A stretch of DNA of 64,000 nucleotides from Bacillota bacterium (GTDB taxonomy: Bacteria; Bacillota; Clostridia; Christensenellales; Aristaeellaceae), in assembly GCA_023425025.1 (NCBI GenBank), contig JAFADG010000032.1, positions 79,080 through 143,079 on the forward strand, in the 5' to 3' direction. How positions within the stretch are numbered: the stretch's first letter is position 1; each line of letters opens with the position of its first letter. Below, in pieces: positions 1 to 9,611 of this stretch. A model generated the notes under the pieces. That model made no database searches. It was not told the DNA's origin and saw only the letters and a program-made list of their open reading frames with translations. The translations under genes were made by a program, and so were the position numbers.

Positions 1-1328
1 ACCTCCAAGAGTGCGGAGGCGGGGTCGCCACGGAAATCAGAAGACATCTTGTCGATTTCGTCAAACAGGAACACGGGGTTTAATGTGCCGGCCTGCTTGA
101 TGCTGGAGATGATGCGGCCGGGGATCGCCCCGATATAGGTGCGGCGGTGGCCACGAATCTCGGCTTCGTCACGCACGCCGCCCAGGGACATCTGCACAAA
201 TTTGCGGCCTATGGCCCTTGCGATGGAGCGGACGATGGAGGTTTTGCCAACGCCCGGAGGGCCCACAAAGCAGAGGATGGGGCCGCGCATGTCATTTTTC
301 ATGCGGCGTACGGCCAGGTATTCGATCACGCGCTCCTTCACCTTTTCCAGGCCGTAGTGGTCCTCGGCCAGGATGCGGCGGGCGCGCTTCAAATCCAGGT
401 TATCCGGGGTGGTTTTGCCCCAGGGCAGGTCCAGAATCCATTCCACGTATGTACGGCTGACGCCCACCTCCGGCGTGCCGGGAGCCATGCGGCTCAGGCG
501 TTCCAGTTCCCGGTTGACCTTGTCCCTTGCCTCCTGGTTCAAATCGGCCTTGGCGGCGCGGTCCCGCAGGTCTTCCACGTCGGTGGCTTCCTTGTCGCCA
601 AGTTCCGTCTGGATGGCCTTGATCTGCTCCCTTAAATAGTAGTCCTTTTGATTTTTTTCAATCTGTTTCTTGATGCGGGCCTGCACCTGCTTTTCCACGG
701 CGGCAAGCTCCGTTTCCCTGGCCAGAATGCCGCAAAGCGTTTCCAGACGCCTTGCCACATTGACCTCCTCCAGAATCTGCTGGCGGTCCTCCAAATGGGT
801 CAGCACGTTGGCGGCAATGATGTCGGCCAGCTGGTCGGGCTTGTCCACCTCGTTGACGGAACGCAGCGTTTCGGGAGAAACGCGCATGCTGGCCTTGGCG
901 TATTCTTCAAAGAATTCGTGGGTGGTGCGCACCAGGGCCGCCAGCTCCAGGCTTTCGTCCTTTTCCGGCTCGGCCACGGGCCGCACGTCGGCCGTCATGA
1001 AGGGGTCTTCTTCCACCACCGCTTCCAGAACGGCGCGCTGCTGGCCCTCCACCAAAACGCGGATGCTGTCGCCGGGCAGATTCAGCACCTGCTTCACATG
1101 GGCAATGGTGCCCACCCGGCACAGGTCGGAAAGGGAAGGCTCGTCGATATCGGCGTCCAATTGGGCCACCAGGAAAATCTGCTGATCTTCCAGCATGGCC
1201 TGCTCCAGGGCGGCCACGCTGCGGGCGCGGCCTACGTCAAAATGCAATACCATATGCGGGAAAACCATCAGGCCGCGCAGCGGCAGCACCGGCAGGCGGA
1301 CGAGCGGGATTTTTTTTGCTTTGGGCAT
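1..1328 (-). CDS. lon: ATP-dependent protease Lon (LonA), C-terminal part outside the window
   Basis: Cytosolic AAA+ serine protease that degrades misfolded and regulatory proteins. About 442 codons are present: the N-terminal substrate-binding domain, the coiled linker and the start of the ATPase. Walker A (GPPGVGKTSI) is encoded near 233-262 and Walker B (FLFDEIDKMSSD) close to the edge. The rest of the ATPase and the Ser-Lys protease domain lie beyond position 1. The start ATG at 1326-1328 follows an AAGGAGG ribosome binding site at normal spacing. It is the last gene of a tig-clpP-clpX-lonB-lon cluster but is separated from lonB by 324 bases and probably has its own promoter. Identity is certain; completeness cannot be judged here. 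Confidence 0.97.
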   Translation of the reverse strand, partial: MPKAKKIPLVRLPVLPLRGLMVFPHMVLHFDVGRARSVAALEQAMLEDQQIFLVAQLDADIDEPSLSDLCRVGTIAHVKQVLNLPGDSIRVLVEGQQRAVLEAVVEEDPFMTADVRPVAEPEKDESLELAALVRTTHEFFEEYAKASMRVSPETLRSVNEVDKPDQLADIIAANVLTHLEDRQQILEEVNVARRLETLCGILARETELAAVEKQVQARIKKQIEKNQKDYYLREQIKAIQTELGDKEATDVEDLRDRAAKADLNQEARDKVNRELERLSRMAPGTPEVGVSRTYVEWILDLPWGKTTPDNLDLKRARRILAEDHYGLEKVKERVIEYLAVRRMKNDMRGPILCFVGPPGVGKTSIVRSIARAIGRKFVQMSLGGVRDEAEIRGHRRTYIGAIPGRIISSIKQAGTLNPVFLFDEIDKMSSDFRGDPASALLE

Positions 1329-1360
1329 ATCGGTTCCTCCTTATTTGGAAAAGCCCATAG

Positions 1361-1402
1361 GGCATGTCTCCTTGTACTATATATACCCGGAACATACATG
1401 GC
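1361..1402 (-). promoter_or_regulatory. possible sigma-A promoter of lon
   Basis: On the minus strand TTACGC is followed after 17 bases by TATATA, about 40 bases upstream of the lon start. The -35 box is weak, so this is only a candidate. No CIRCE-like heat-shock operator is visible in the gap. Confidence 0.3.
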
Positions 1403-1567
1403 GTAATCTTAAGGAACGCTGTTATCCCACATATATGCGCAAACCGGGTTCGATGGCGCGCCTGTTTGCTGACAAGCCCATTCGAGCTTCCTATTATAGC
1501 AACTCATGGCAGGAAAAGCAACTGGAAGCCTGTGCGCTTTTGCGAAGCATAACCATTCTGTCCGTCA

Positions 1568-1616
1568 AGAAAGCGCCAAAGCCTGCCGCTTGCAAATCAT
1601 GGTCAGGCTTTGGCGT
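1568..1616 (-). terminator. lonB terminator hairpin
   Basis: A 12-base perfect stem (CGCCAAAGCCTG paired with CAGGCTTTGGCG) lies 36 bases past the lonB stop. It is followed on the minus strand by CTTTCTT, a modest T-rich tract. Confidence 0.6.
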
Positions 1617-1652
1617 TCTTCCACGTGCCTGAAAACCGGCAGCGGAACGCGC

Positions 1653-3383
1653 TTATGCTTTTTCATCCAGACAGGCCGCATGGCCAACCGCCGTTTTGTC
1701 GTTTTTGTCCACCCGGCCGCTGGCGGCAGCCTTTTCCGCAAGGACGGAAGCGGGCCATTCCCTTGCCGGCCGGGCCGCTTTCCAATCCCCCGGCAGCAGC
1801 ATCAATTCCAGCGCCTGCTCCAAGGTATCCAGCGGGGTGATCTCCATATCCATTTCATCAAAGCGCTCCAGCCTGTTCTCCCTGGGCACCAGTACCCTGG
1901 TAAGCCCCGCCCGGCGCGCCGCCTCCACCTTTTGGGGCACGCCGCCCACAGGCATCACCCGCCCGCGGACGGAGATCTCGCCGGTAACCGCCAAAGACCC
2001 GTCCACCGGCCGGCCCGTCATGGCGCTGGCGGCCACCACCGCCATGGCCACGCCGGCGGAAGGCCCGTCTACCGGCGCGCCGCCGGGGAAGTTGATGTGT
2101 ATGTCCATGCTGTCCACGGGATAGCCCATGGCGCGAAGCAGCGTCATCACGCTTTCCGCAGAGCCCCGGGCGGTGGATTTGCGCCGCATGCGGTGGCCTT
2201 CCTGGCCCAGTTCCTCTTCCTCCACAATGCCTGTCACCGTCACCTTGCCGGTGCCCTTTTGCGCGGCAGCCTCAATTTCCATCAGCGCGCCCTGGTGGCT
2301 GTCAAACACCGCCAGGCCGTGCACGCAGCCCACGCGGCTTTCCCGGTTGGCGATGGGATCGGGCCGCGCGGCATAGTGGCCGGAGTGGATGACCCACTCC
2401 ACGTCCTGACGCGTGATTTCCATTCTTTCTTCCAGTTGGGCAAGGCCGGCGCACATCTGCACAATATTCACGGCGTCGCGGCCGCAGGCGGCATACCGGC
2501 CGATGAGCGTCGAATCCCGCTTGTCCATTTCATAGCCGGCCCGCTTTGCGGCATTGGCCGCTATATCGGCAATCTCCTGGGGCTCCAGAGCGCGGAAATA
2601 GATCTCCATGCACCGTGAACGCAACGCCGGCGAAATATCGCAGGAGCTGCGTGTGGTCGCCCCCACCAGGCGGAAGTCCGCCGGCATGCCGCGCTTGAAT
2701 ATCTCGTGGATGTGCCTGGGGATGCTTGTATCGTCGGGGTTGTAATAGGCTGACTCGAACATGACCTTGCGGTCTTCCAGAACCTTTAAAAGCTTGTTCA
2801 TTTGAATGGGATGCAGCTCGCCGATCTCATCCAGGAAGAGCACGCCGCCGTGGGCCTTGGAAACCGCCCCAGGCTTGGGTTGCGGTATGCCCTGCACCCC
2901 CAGCGGCCCTGCGCCCTGGTAAATGGGATCGTGAACGGAGCCGATCAGCGGATCGGCGATGGCCCGCTCGTCAAAACGTACGCAGGTGGCATCCATTTCA
3001 ATGAAGGGAGCGTTGGGCGCAAAGGGCGTTCCGCGAGTGCGCTTGGCCGCTTCCAGCACCAGGCGGGCGGCGCAGGTCTTGCCGATGCCCGGAGGTCCGT
3101 AAATAAGCACATGCTGGGGATTTGCGCCGCACAATATCGCCTTTAAAGACTTGATGCCTTCGTTCTGCCCGATTATATCGGAAAACTTGACGGGGCGCAC
3201 CTTTTCCGCCAACGGTTCGGACAAACGGATGCCCCGCATGCGCTGAAGATTTTCCATTTCACGGTTGCTCTCCCGGCGCACGGCGGGCTGGGCCTTTTTC
3301 TGCTGCCTAAGCTGCGTGAAAAAGAAAATACCTACCACCACCGAAACCACAACCTGGATGCCCAGGAGTAAAAAATTCACCAA
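1653..3383 (-). CDS. lonB: LonB ATP-dependent protease, membrane anchored
   Basis: A 576-residue LonB-type protease, close to the usual 550 or so. Residues about 4-23 form a single N-terminal membrane segment. A Lon-like AAA+ domain follows, with Walker A GPPGIGKT at 96-103 and a VLFLDEIGEL Walker B. The C-terminal Lon protease domain has the catalytic dyad Ser442 in DGPSAGVAM and Lys485 in VPQKVEAARR. In Bacillus, LonB is made in the forespore and lies next to lonA and clpX, and the same neighbourhood is seen here. No forespore (sigma-F) promoter could be recognised upstream. The C-terminal 35 or so residues beyond the protease fold are lineage-specific. Confidence 0.95.
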   Translation of the reverse strand: MVNFLLLGIQVVVSVVVGIFFFTQLRQQKKAQPAVRRESNREMENLQRMRGIRLSEPLAEKVRPVKFSDIIGQNEGIKSLKAILCGANPQHVLIYGPPGIGKTCAARLVLEAAKRTRGTPFAPNAPFIEMDATCVRFDERAIADPLIGSVHDPIYQGAGPLGVQGIPQPKPGAVSKAHGGVLFLDEIGELHPIQMNKLLKVLEDRKVMFESAYYNPDDTSIPRHIHEIFKRGMPADFRLVGATTRSSCDISPALRSRCMEIYFRALEPQEIADIAANAAKRAGYEMDKRDSTLIGRYAACGRDAVNIVQMCAGLAQLEERMEITRQDVEWVIHSGHYAARPDPIANRESRVGCVHGLAVFDSHQGALMEIEAAAQKGTGKVTVTGIVEEEELGQEGHRMRRKSTARGSAESVMTLLRAMGYPVDSMDIHINFPGGAPVDGPSAGVAMAVVAASAMTGRPVDGSLAVTGEISVRGRVMPVGGVPQKVEAARRAGLTRVLVPRENRLERFDEMDMEITPLDTLEQALELMLLPGDWKAARPAREWPASVLAEKAAASGRVDKNDKTAVGHAACLDEKA

Positions 3384-3694
3384 CGAAAAGCCCTCCCTTT
3401 GCCGCGTTTCTCGCCGTTAGCATGCGAAAAAGGAAGGTCCTCCATGTGTGGGAGTGGTTGGCGGAACGACCATTTTCACGCAAAAACGGCATTTTTCTAC
3501 CACATTGGATATGCCTATGCTTTGAGTTTCAGGCCGGTCTAAAACGCCTCTTTTGCCATTCTCACAGTCCCTTACCATTTCTGCCAAAAGGCACACAACG
3601 CGCATACCCCCAGCGCATGCCACCTTTACAATGCTTGTTTACAATCTGTGCGGATGCAAACCGAACCAAACGACAAATATGGAGGAGAACAAAT
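3384..3694. other. divergent intergenic region between lonB and the phosphoesterase
   Basis: This 311-base region separates divergently transcribed genes, so it must carry both 5' control regions. I find no convincing sigma-A box pair at correct spacing, no riboswitch and no gene. An open frame continues from 3422 into the phosphoesterase, but it lacks a ribosome binding site and precedes the signal peptide. Confidence 0.5.
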
Positions 3695-5671
3695 ATGCGC
3701 TTTGCACAAAAAGTCCTGGCCTTCCTATTGGCAATGATGCTGCTGACCGGCATCGGCGTCGTATCTGCCGCTGCCGAAAATCAAACAGGCAGCGGCGCCA
3801 TTCTTGCCCGAGATGCAGAATGGAAATACCTGGTTACCAACGCTGCCCCGGACGCGGCCTGGAACACCGAGAGCTTTGATGATTCCGCTTGGGAAACCGG
3901 GAAAGCGCCCCTGGGCTTCGGCGATCATTATTCCGAAACCGATCCCACGCTGCCCATCGGCACGGTAGTCGGCTTTGGCCCGGATGCAGCCAACAAGTAC
4001 ATGACCACCTATTTCCGTACCACGGTGGAAGCGGGCGATTTGACCGGCTATGCCGCCCTGGAATGCTACATCCATGTGGATGACGGCGCGGTCGTCTATG
4101 TCAACGGCAAGGAAGCCTTCCGCAAGGGCATCGACGAAGGCGTGGAAGTGAAATTCGACACATCGGCCAAGTTCAAGCCCAAGGAAGAAACCTTCAACCT
4201 GCCGATGGATTTGTTTACGGCCGGCAGCAACGTGATCGCCGTAGAGGTCCACCAGGACGGCGGCGACAGCTCCGACCTGTGGTTTGAAATGGGCATCACC
4301 GCCCTTTCCCAGCTGCGGCAGCCGGAAGCCGCCGCAGTAGTCATCCCCGATCCCAACGCGCCCATCGGCAGCGTAAGCAAGGTCACCGTCACCTTTACCG
4401 GCGACACCATCTCCACCAAGGGCTTCACCTGGTACACCACTCTGGCCAGCGCCGGCAGCGACCTTCAAATCGTGGAAAAGACCGGTGATACCGCCGATTT
4501 CTCCAACCCGGTCCGTTTCAGCGGCGCTTATGCCCAATCCACCAACTCCCCCGCGGAGCTTGTGCACAAAGCGGAAGCCACCGGCCTGCTTGCCGGCACG
4601 GAATATTTTTACCGGGTCGGCGATGAAAAGCTGAACCTGTGGAGCGACACCGGCGTGTTTGCGACAGCCAAGGCCGACGGCGCCTTCACCTTTGTGAACC
4701 TGGCCGATTCCCAGGCCAAATCAGAGGATGAGGCGATCCTCTCCGCCCAGACCTTTGAAAAGGCCATGGCTACGGTGCAAGGCGCGGCTTTCCTATCCAT
4801 CAACGGCGATATCGTGGACACCGGCATGAACGAGGGCCAATGGAACTGGCTGCTGGGCCACTCGCAAAAAACCCTGCTGAACACCACCTTTGTGCCCATC
4901 GCCGGCAACCATGACGAGGACAAGAATTCCTTCGTTGAGCATTTCAACCTGATCCCCGCCCTCGGCTCCGCCACGGAAACCGGCGTGTACTATTCCTTCA
5001 ACTACAGCAACGCCCACTTTGTGGGGCTGAACACCAACGAGGATTCCCCCGAATATGCCGATTTCACCCCCACTCAGATCCAGTGGATGAAGGATGACAT
5101 TCAAAACGCCAAGGCCATGGGGTATGAATGGGTGATCGTGTTCATCCACAAGGGCCCCTACACCACCTCCAACCACTCCGAAGATGCGGACATCATGAAC
5201 GAGAAAAACGGCGTGCGCACCCTGGTGGCCCCGCTCTTCTCCGAGCTTGGCGTTGACCTGGTGTTCCAGGGACACGATCACATCTACGCCCGCTCCAAGC
5301 CCATCAAGAACGGGGAAGCGACCGCCGCGGAAAAGATCACCGAAACGCTGAACGGTCAAACGATCGAATACACCGTCAAGCCCGACGGCACCATCTATGT
5401 GATTCCCGCCACCGCCGGCCCCAAGACGTACTACACCACCAAGACCATTGGCGACGCCTACTTCGCGCTGTTCGAGCGGGGCGAGGAGAACCATGCCGCC
5501 GTGTACGGGCCTGACCCCGCCGATCCTTCCAGACCCGTGCGCAGCGCCATTCAGAACTTTGTGGGCATCACCATTGACGGCAGCAAGCTCACGGCCGTTA
5601 CCTACGAAATCGACCAGTTCAAGGATCCGAACGCGCCCTATATCGTGGACCAGTTCGGCATCGTGAAGTAA
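3695..5671 (+). CDS. secreted purple-acid-phosphatase-like metallophosphoesterase
   Basis: A 658-residue exported hydrolase. Residues 1-27 are a signal peptide with a long hydrophobic core ending in VSAAA. Residues about 30-210 resemble a galactose-binding jelly-roll domain. About 220-330 resemble the fibronectin-like N-terminal domain of purple acid phosphatases. The rest is a calcineurin-like metallophosphoesterase with INGDIVDTG, IAGNHDED, IHKGPYTT and FQGHDHIYAR metal-ligand motifs. The first metal motif reads LADSQ. The ATG at 3695 follows GGAGGAG and starts the signal peptide, so it is preferred over upstream starts. The likely role is phosphate scavenging or phosphodiester cleavage outside the cell; the substrate is unknown. 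It sits alone on the plus strand inside a minus-strand protease cluster. Confidence 0.88.
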   Translation: MRFAQKVLAFLLAMMLLTGIGVVSAAAENQTGSGAILARDAEWKYLVTNAAPDAAWNTESFDDSAWETGKAPLGFGDHYSETDPTLPIGTVVGFGPDAANKYMTTYFRTTVEAGDLTGYAALECYIHVDDGAVVYVNGKEAFRKGIDEGVEVKFDTSAKFKPKEETFNLPMDLFTAGSNVIAVEVHQDGGDSSDLWFEMGITALSQLRQPEAAAVVIPDPNAPIGSVSKVTVTFTGDTISTKGFTWYTTLASAGSDLQIVEKTGDTADFSNPVRFSGAYAQSTNSPAELVHKAEATGLLAGTEYFYRVGDEKLNLWSDTGVFATAKADGAFTFVNLADSQAKSEDEAILSAQTFEKAMATVQGAAFLSINGDIVDTGMNEGQWNWLLGHSQKTLLNTTFVPIAGNHDEDKNSFVEHFNLIPALGSATETGVYYSFNYSNAHFVGLNTNEDSPEYADFTPTQIQWMKDDIQNAKAMGYEWVIVFIHKGPYTTSNHSEDADIMNEKNGVRTLVAPLFSELGVDLVFQGHDHIYARSKPIKNGEATAAEKITETLNGQTIEYTVKPDGTIYVIPATAGPKTYYTTKTIGDAYFALFERGEENHAAVYGPDPADPSRPVRSAIQNFVGITIDGSKLTAVTYEIDQFKDPNAPYIVDQFGIVK

Positions 5672-5688
5672 ACACCCAAAAGACAAAG

Positions 5689-5727
5689 GGAGGGCGGACA
5701 GTAATACTGCCCGCCCTCCAAGTTTTT
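5689..5727 (+). terminator. intrinsic terminator of the phosphoesterase gene
   Basis: GGAGGGCGG pairs with CCGCCCTCC across a short loop and is followed by AAGTTTTTT, 18 bases after the stop codon. Confidence 0.88.
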
Positions 5728-5796
5728 TGCAGGAAAGCAAGCGGAGCTATCGTGCCAAGCGCATAATTGTATGATCATTCAAGAAGATGGCGTCCG

Positions 5797-5973
5797 AAGG
5801 TTTCCAAAGGTTCCAAAGCCCTGCCGCCGCCAGCGGCGGATGAAGGCAGGGCGCAGGAAGCCAGCGAAAAGGAACAATGCAAGCGGCAGCGCAGTATTGT
5901 GGCTATTGAGCTGGCCGGACCGGTCGGAAAGCCCTTTGGTCGCGTCCGAAGACGCGATATCCTTCTTCTTGAA
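5797..5973. repeat. dispersed intergenic repeat, composite copy
   Basis: No gene is supported between 5728 and 6048. Positions 5823-5920 align with 54382-54475 and with the minus strand of 63401-63498; all share a GCCGCC-NN-GGCGGATGAAG start and an (A/T)TGAGC-(T/C)(G/A) end. Positions 5917-5972 are a second module that matches copies at 21834-21890 and 21966-22027. It carries the shared core CGGAAAGCCC and a small hairpin (CGCGTCCGAAGACGCG). The run GAAGGTTTCCAAAGG at the left edge also occurs at the outer end of the 22.0 kb copy. The element is non-coding as far as I can see. Confidence 0.7.
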
Positions 5974-6048
5974 TAACATGATGCAAAGTGCAGCTTTAGC
6001 ACAGAAGCCCCGTTTACAAATCTGAAACCAACAAAAGTGCAAAGTTGG

Positions 6049-6076
6049 CAAAAGCCGGTCTCTGACCGGCTTTTGT
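6049..6076 (-). terminator. clpX terminator
   Basis: A perfect 12-base stem (CAAAAGCCGGTC with GACCGGCTTTTG) with a 3-base loop sits directly after the clpX stop. Its 3' arm ends in the T-rich tract on the minus strand. Confidence 0.75.
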
Positions 6077-6079
6077 CAA

Positions 6080-7402
6080 TTATGATACGCTGGGTTCCGG
6101 CTGTGTGCTGGGCTCGGCTTCCGCAAGCGTACGCTGGGCGCGGGGCTTGCGTTTGCGGGGCTCGCCTTCCACCAGCATTGGCTTTTCCACATCCTTTACA
6201 GACTCGGCGGTGATGACACATTTGCTGACATCATTGCGCACGGGCAGCTCGAACATGGTATCGAGCATCACGCCCTCAATAATGGAGCGCAGGCCCCGGG
6301 CGCCGCTCTTACGGGTGATGGCCTGCCTGGCGATCTCCTTGAGCGCATCCTCCTCAAATTCCAGGGTGATGCCGTCCAGCTCCATCAGCTTTGCATACTG
6401 CTTGACCAATGCGTTTCTGGGCTCGGTGAGTATCTTGACCAGCGCTTCCTCATCCAGGGGATCGAGGGTCACCACAATGGGCAGGCGGCCGACGAATTCC
6501 GGGATCAGGCCATACTTGATCAAATCCTCCGGACGTATTTGACCCAATATCTTGCTGGATTCGGCGTTGTCCTTTTGATGCAGCTCCGCGCCAAAGCCCA
6601 GCGTCTTTTTGCCGATGCGGCTTTCGATGATGGGCGCGATGCCGTCAAAAGCGCCGCCGCAAATAAAGAGGATATTCGTCGTATCGATCTGGATAAACTC
6701 CTGGTGCGGATGCTTGCGCCCGCCCTGGGGCGGCACGCTGGCCACGGTGCCTTCCAGAATCTTAAGCAGTGCCTGCTGCACGCCTTCGCCGCTGACATCC
6801 CGCGTGATAGAGGGATTTTCGCTCTTGCGGGCGATTTTGTCGATTTCGTCGATGTAGATGATGCCCCGCTGGGCGGCCTGAATGTCATAATCGGCGTTTT
6901 GAATCAACCGCAGCAAAATATTTTCCACATCCTCGCCCACATAGCCGGCCTCGGTCAGGCTGGTGGCGTCGGCGATGGCAAAGGGCACGTTCAGTATGCG
7001 GGCCAGGGACTGGGCCAGAAAGGTCTTGCCGCAGCCGGTGGGGCCCAGCATAAGGATATTCGATTTTTGAAGCTCCACATCGCCGCGCTTTTGCGGCGCG
7101 TTGATGCGCTTGTAGTGGTTGTACACCGCCACTGCCAGGGAGCGCTTGGCTTTCTCCTGCCCGACCACATACTCGTCCAGCACCTGTTTCATTTCGGTGG
7201 GCCGGGGAATGGCGGTGGAGGCGGGATCGCCGATGACGGCCAGGTCATCCGCAATGATTTCCTGGCAGAGCAGGATGCACTCGTTGCAGATGTACACATT
7301 GGGGCCGGCTACCAGGCGGCGGACCTGATCCTGAGTCTTGTTGCAAAAGCTGCACTTGTGCACCTTCTGCTGCACGCGGGGGGTAAAATCGTCTTTGGCC
7401 AT
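6080..7402 (-). CDS. clpX: ATP-dependent Clp protease ATP-binding subunit ClpX
   Basis: A 440-residue unfoldase that feeds substrates to ClpP. The N-terminal zinc-binding domain has Cys17, Cys20, Cys39 and Cys42. The AAA+ module has Walker A GPTGCGKT at 120-127, an [11 protein letters not shown]alker B and the GFGAELH loop near the ClpP-contact region. I place the start at 7402 ([10 protein letters not shown]): it follows AGAGGT and begins exactly at the conserved N-terminus. A longer frame to 7450 would run into clpP. It starts 10 bases after the clpP stop, so the two are co-transcribed. The last 25 or so residues are rich in Arg, Glu, Pro and Ser and probably disordered. Confidence 0.97.
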   Translation of the reverse strand: MAKDDFTPRVQQKVHKCSFCNKTQDQVRRLVAGPNVYICNECILLCQEIIADDLAVIGDPASTAIPRPTEMKQVLDEYVVGQEKAKRSLAVAVYNHYKRINAPQKRGDVELQKSNILMLGPTGCGKTFLAQSLARILNVPFAIADATSLTEAGYVGEDVENILLRLIQNADYDIQAAQRGIIYIDEIDKIARKSENPSITRDVSGEGVQQALLKILEGTVASVPPQGGRKHPHQEFIQIDTTNILFICGGAFDGIAPIIESRIGKKTLGFGAELHQKDNAESSKILGQIRPEDLIKYGLIPEFVGRLPIVVTLDPLDEEALVKILTEPRNALVKQYAKLMELDGITLEFEEDALKEIARQAITRKSGARGLRSIIEGVMLDTMFELPVRNDVSKCVITAESVKDVEKPMLVEGEPRKRKPRAQRTLAEAEPSTQPEPSVS

Positions 7403-7412
7403 GCTTATACCT

Positions 7413-8006
7413 CTAGGCGCGGATATTCCGCGGCTGATAGATCTCGTCAATGATACCGTAGCTGAGTGCTTCCTCGGCGCTCATAAAGTAATCGCGCTCT
7501 ACGTCCTGAGCCACTTTCTCCGCAGGCTGGCCGGTCATTTCCGCCATGAGGCGGTTCATCTTTTTCTTGGTGGCCAGCAGCCATTCGGCCCGGATTACCA
7601 CATCGGTGGTCTGCCCTTCCGCGCCGCCCAGGGGCTGATGGATCATGACCTCGCTGTTGGGCAGCGCCAGGCGCTTGCCCTTCTGACCGGCCATGAGCAA
7701 AAAAGCGCCCATAGAAGCCGCCATGCCGATGCACACCGTGCGCACCTGGGGCTTGATATAGTTCATGGTGTCGTAAATGGCCATGCCGGCCGTCACCGAG
7801 CCGCCGGGGCTGTTGATGTACAGGGAAATATCGGCGTCGGGGTTTTCCATCTCCAGGAACAGGAGCTGGGCCACCACGACGTTGGCCACGTCATCGTTGA
7901 TGGGCCCGCCCAGGAACACGATTCGGTCCTTTAACAGACGGGAATAGATGTCAAACGCCCGTTCTCCGCGGTTGGATTGTTCAATGACCATTGGGATCAA
8001 ACTCAT
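7413..8006 (-). CDS. clpP: ATP-dependent Clp protease proteolytic subunit ClpP
   Basis: A 197-residue serine peptidase of the standard length that forms the tetradecameric barrel partnered by ClpX. The triad is visible: Ser98 in MAASMGAF, His123 in MIHQPLGG and Asp172 in ERDYFMSA. The N-terminus [10 protein letters not shown] is typical and follows an AAAAGGAGG ribosome binding site. It lies between tig and clpX on the minus strand. The gap to tig is 177 bases and contains a hairpin, so transcription may be modulated there. Confidence 0.98.
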   Translation of the reverse strand: MSLIPMVIEQSNRGERAFDIYSRLLKDRIVFLGGPINDDVANVVVAQLLFLEMENPDADISLYINSPGGSVTAGMAIYDTMNYIKPQVRTVCIGMAASMGAFLLMAGQKGKRLALPNSEVMIHQPLGGAEGQTTDVVIRAEWLLATKKKMNRLMAEMTGQPAEKVAQDVERDYFMSAEEALSYGIIDEIYQPRNIRA

Positions 8007-8063
8007 GGTGCTTGCCTCCTTTTGGCAGCGAACTGCTGCCTTGTGCCTTTTTCCTTTTGCATT

Positions 8064-8114
8064 TGCGCCGCATCCGTCCTGATGGCGTAAACGGCTTCGG
8101 ACGGTATGCGGCGC
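8064..8114 (-). promoter_or_regulatory. hairpin between tig and clpP
   Basis: A long stem (GCGCCGCATACCGTCC with GGACGGATGCGGCGC, read on the minus strand) lies between the tig stop and the clpP start. It lacks a T run, so it is more likely an RNA-processing or attenuation structure than a full terminator. Confidence 0.4.
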
Positions 8115-8183
8115 TCCAGTATCATATGACCGTCCGGTCGGAATTATGCCTGGGGATAACAGGCGTTTTTCGCAAATTGGAAA

Positions 8184-9545
8184 TTAGTGATGCTCATGGC
8201 CCTCGTGGTCGTGGCCTTCGTGATCATGGCCGTCATGATCGTGGTGGTGGCCTTCTTCCACCACAAAGGTGGCGGTGGATTTTAAAAGATCAATGACCTT
8301 TACAATGCCGGCGGTATCGTGCAGGTAGCTCTTTTGCCGCTCGGTCAGTTTGGCGGCGTAGGCTTCCTTTTCCTGACCGGCGCGCTTGGCCTGCTCTTCG
8401 ATCTGCTTTTGTACATCTTCCTCGGTGGGCTCAATGCCTTCCGCCTTGCGGATGGCCTCCAGCGTCAGCTCCACCTTCGCCCGGCTCTCCGCCTCGCCGC
8501 GGTACATATCCCGCAATTGCTGGGCGCTTTGGCCGGTGTACTTTAAGTAATCCTCCATTTTCAGCCCCTGGTAGGCCATGCGCAATTGCATTTCGCGCAC
8601 GATCTGATCCAGCTGCTCTTCCACCATGGGCGGGGGTACGTCTACGGAAGCGTTGGCGACCGCCTTGTCGATGACGGCGTTCTCCCGCTCGGCATCCAGG
8701 GACTTTTGCGCTTCTTCGGAAAGCTTCACGCGGATATCGGCTTCATATTCGGCAAAGGTGTCAAAATCGCTGACATCCATGGCGAATTCGTCATCCAGCT
8801 CCGGCAGTTCCTTCTTCTGGATGCCGTTCACCTTCACGTGGAACACGGCGGCTTTGCCGGCCAGTTCCTCGGAATGGTACTTTTCGGGGAAGGTAACGGG
8901 AATATCCTTTTCCTCGCCGATGGCAAGGCCTACCATCTGCTCTTCAAAGCCGGGAATGAAATGGCCGGAGCCAATCACAAGCGTCTGCTCCGTGGCGGTG
9001 CCGCCGGCGAAGGCAACGCCGTCCACCGTGCCAAGGTAGTCAAGGTTCACGGTGTCGCCGTCTTCCACGGCCCGGTCCGTGATGTCCACCAGGCGGGATA
9101 CGCGCTCGCGGTCGCGCTCAATGCGCTCCTTGACCGCCTCGTCCGACACGGGATGCTCGTGGGTGGGAACGGTGAGGTTCTTGTATTCGCCCAGGGTCAC
9201 CTCAGGGCGCACATACACTTCGCAGGTAAATTCCAGCGTCTTGCCGGCGCCGATCTCGGTAATGTCCACCTGGGGCTGGTCCACGGGGAACAGGTCGTTC
9301 TCCTTGACGGCCGCCTGGTAGGCTTCCGGGAAAAGGCTGTCAAAAGCGTCGTCGTAGAATACGGCTTCGCCATACATGCTCTCTATCAATTTACGGGGCG
9401 CTTTGCCTTTGCGGAAGCCCGGCACGTTGATGCGGCCGCGGTTCTTCAAATAAGACTTCTGCATCGCTTCGTCAAACGCCTCGGCGGAAATTTGAAAAGA
9501 AATCTTGACTTTGTTGCTGGAAATTTTTTCGACGGTATGGTTCAT
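8184..9545 (-). CDS. tig: trigger factor with histidine-rich tail
   Basis: A ribosome-associated chaperone and prolyl isomerase of 453 residues. The N-terminal ribosome-binding domain includes the signature GFRKGKAPRKLIE (residues about 44-56). A central FKBP-type domain (about 155-245) and a C-terminal arm domain follow. The final 21 residues hold 11 histidines alternating with Asp, Glu and Gly. Such a tail could bind nickel, zinc or copper, but this is inference. The start ATG follows GGCAGGAGGATG. It is first in the tig-clpP-clpX cluster and has a good sigma-A promoter. Confidence 0.97.
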   Translation of the reverse strand: MNHTVEKISSNKVKISFQISAEAFDEAMQKSYLKNRGRINVPGFRKGKAPRKLIESMYGEAVFYDDAFDSLFPEAYQAAVKENDLFPVDQPQVDITEIGAGKTLEFTCEVYVRPEVTLGEYKNLTVPTHEHPVSDEAVKERIERDRERVSRLVDITDRAVEDGDTVNLDYLGTVDGVAFAGGTATEQTLVIGSGHFIPGFEEQMVGLAIGEEKDIPVTFPEKYHSEELAGKAAVFHVKVNGIQKKELPELDDEFAMDVSDFDTFAEYEADIRVKLSEEAQKSLDAERENAVIDKAVANASVDVPPPMVEEQLDQIVREMQLRMAYQGLKMEDYLKYTGQSAQQLRDMYRGEAESRAKVELTLEAIRKAEGIEPTEEDVQKQIEEQAKRAGQEKEAYAAKLTERQKSYLHDTAGIVKVIDLLKSTATFVVEEGHHHDHDGHDHEGHDHEGHEHH

Positions 9546-9611
9546 GAAAACATCCTCCTGCCAATCTCATGGGCACAGCGGGCCCGCGCCCTCATGAGGG
9601 AGGGCATGAGT

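Larger units (their letters stand above)
1329..1652. other. lonB-lon intergenic region without a gene
   Basis: This 324-base gap holds the lonB terminator hairpin and a candidate lon promoter. Open frames across it, in several phases, have neither a ribosome binding site nor recognisable protein content, so I call no gene. Confidence 0.6.

Noticed and set aside
1195..1632. Open frames across the start of lon and the lon-lonB gap
   Set aside because: They overlap lon in antisense and lack ribosome binding sites.
5767..5976. A 69-codon open frame similar in text to frames at 54.4 and 63.4 kb
   Set aside because: The similarity comes from the shared DNA repeat. The 54.4 kb copy has a stop and the 63.4 kb copy is inside the rRNA spacer, so I treat it as non-coding.
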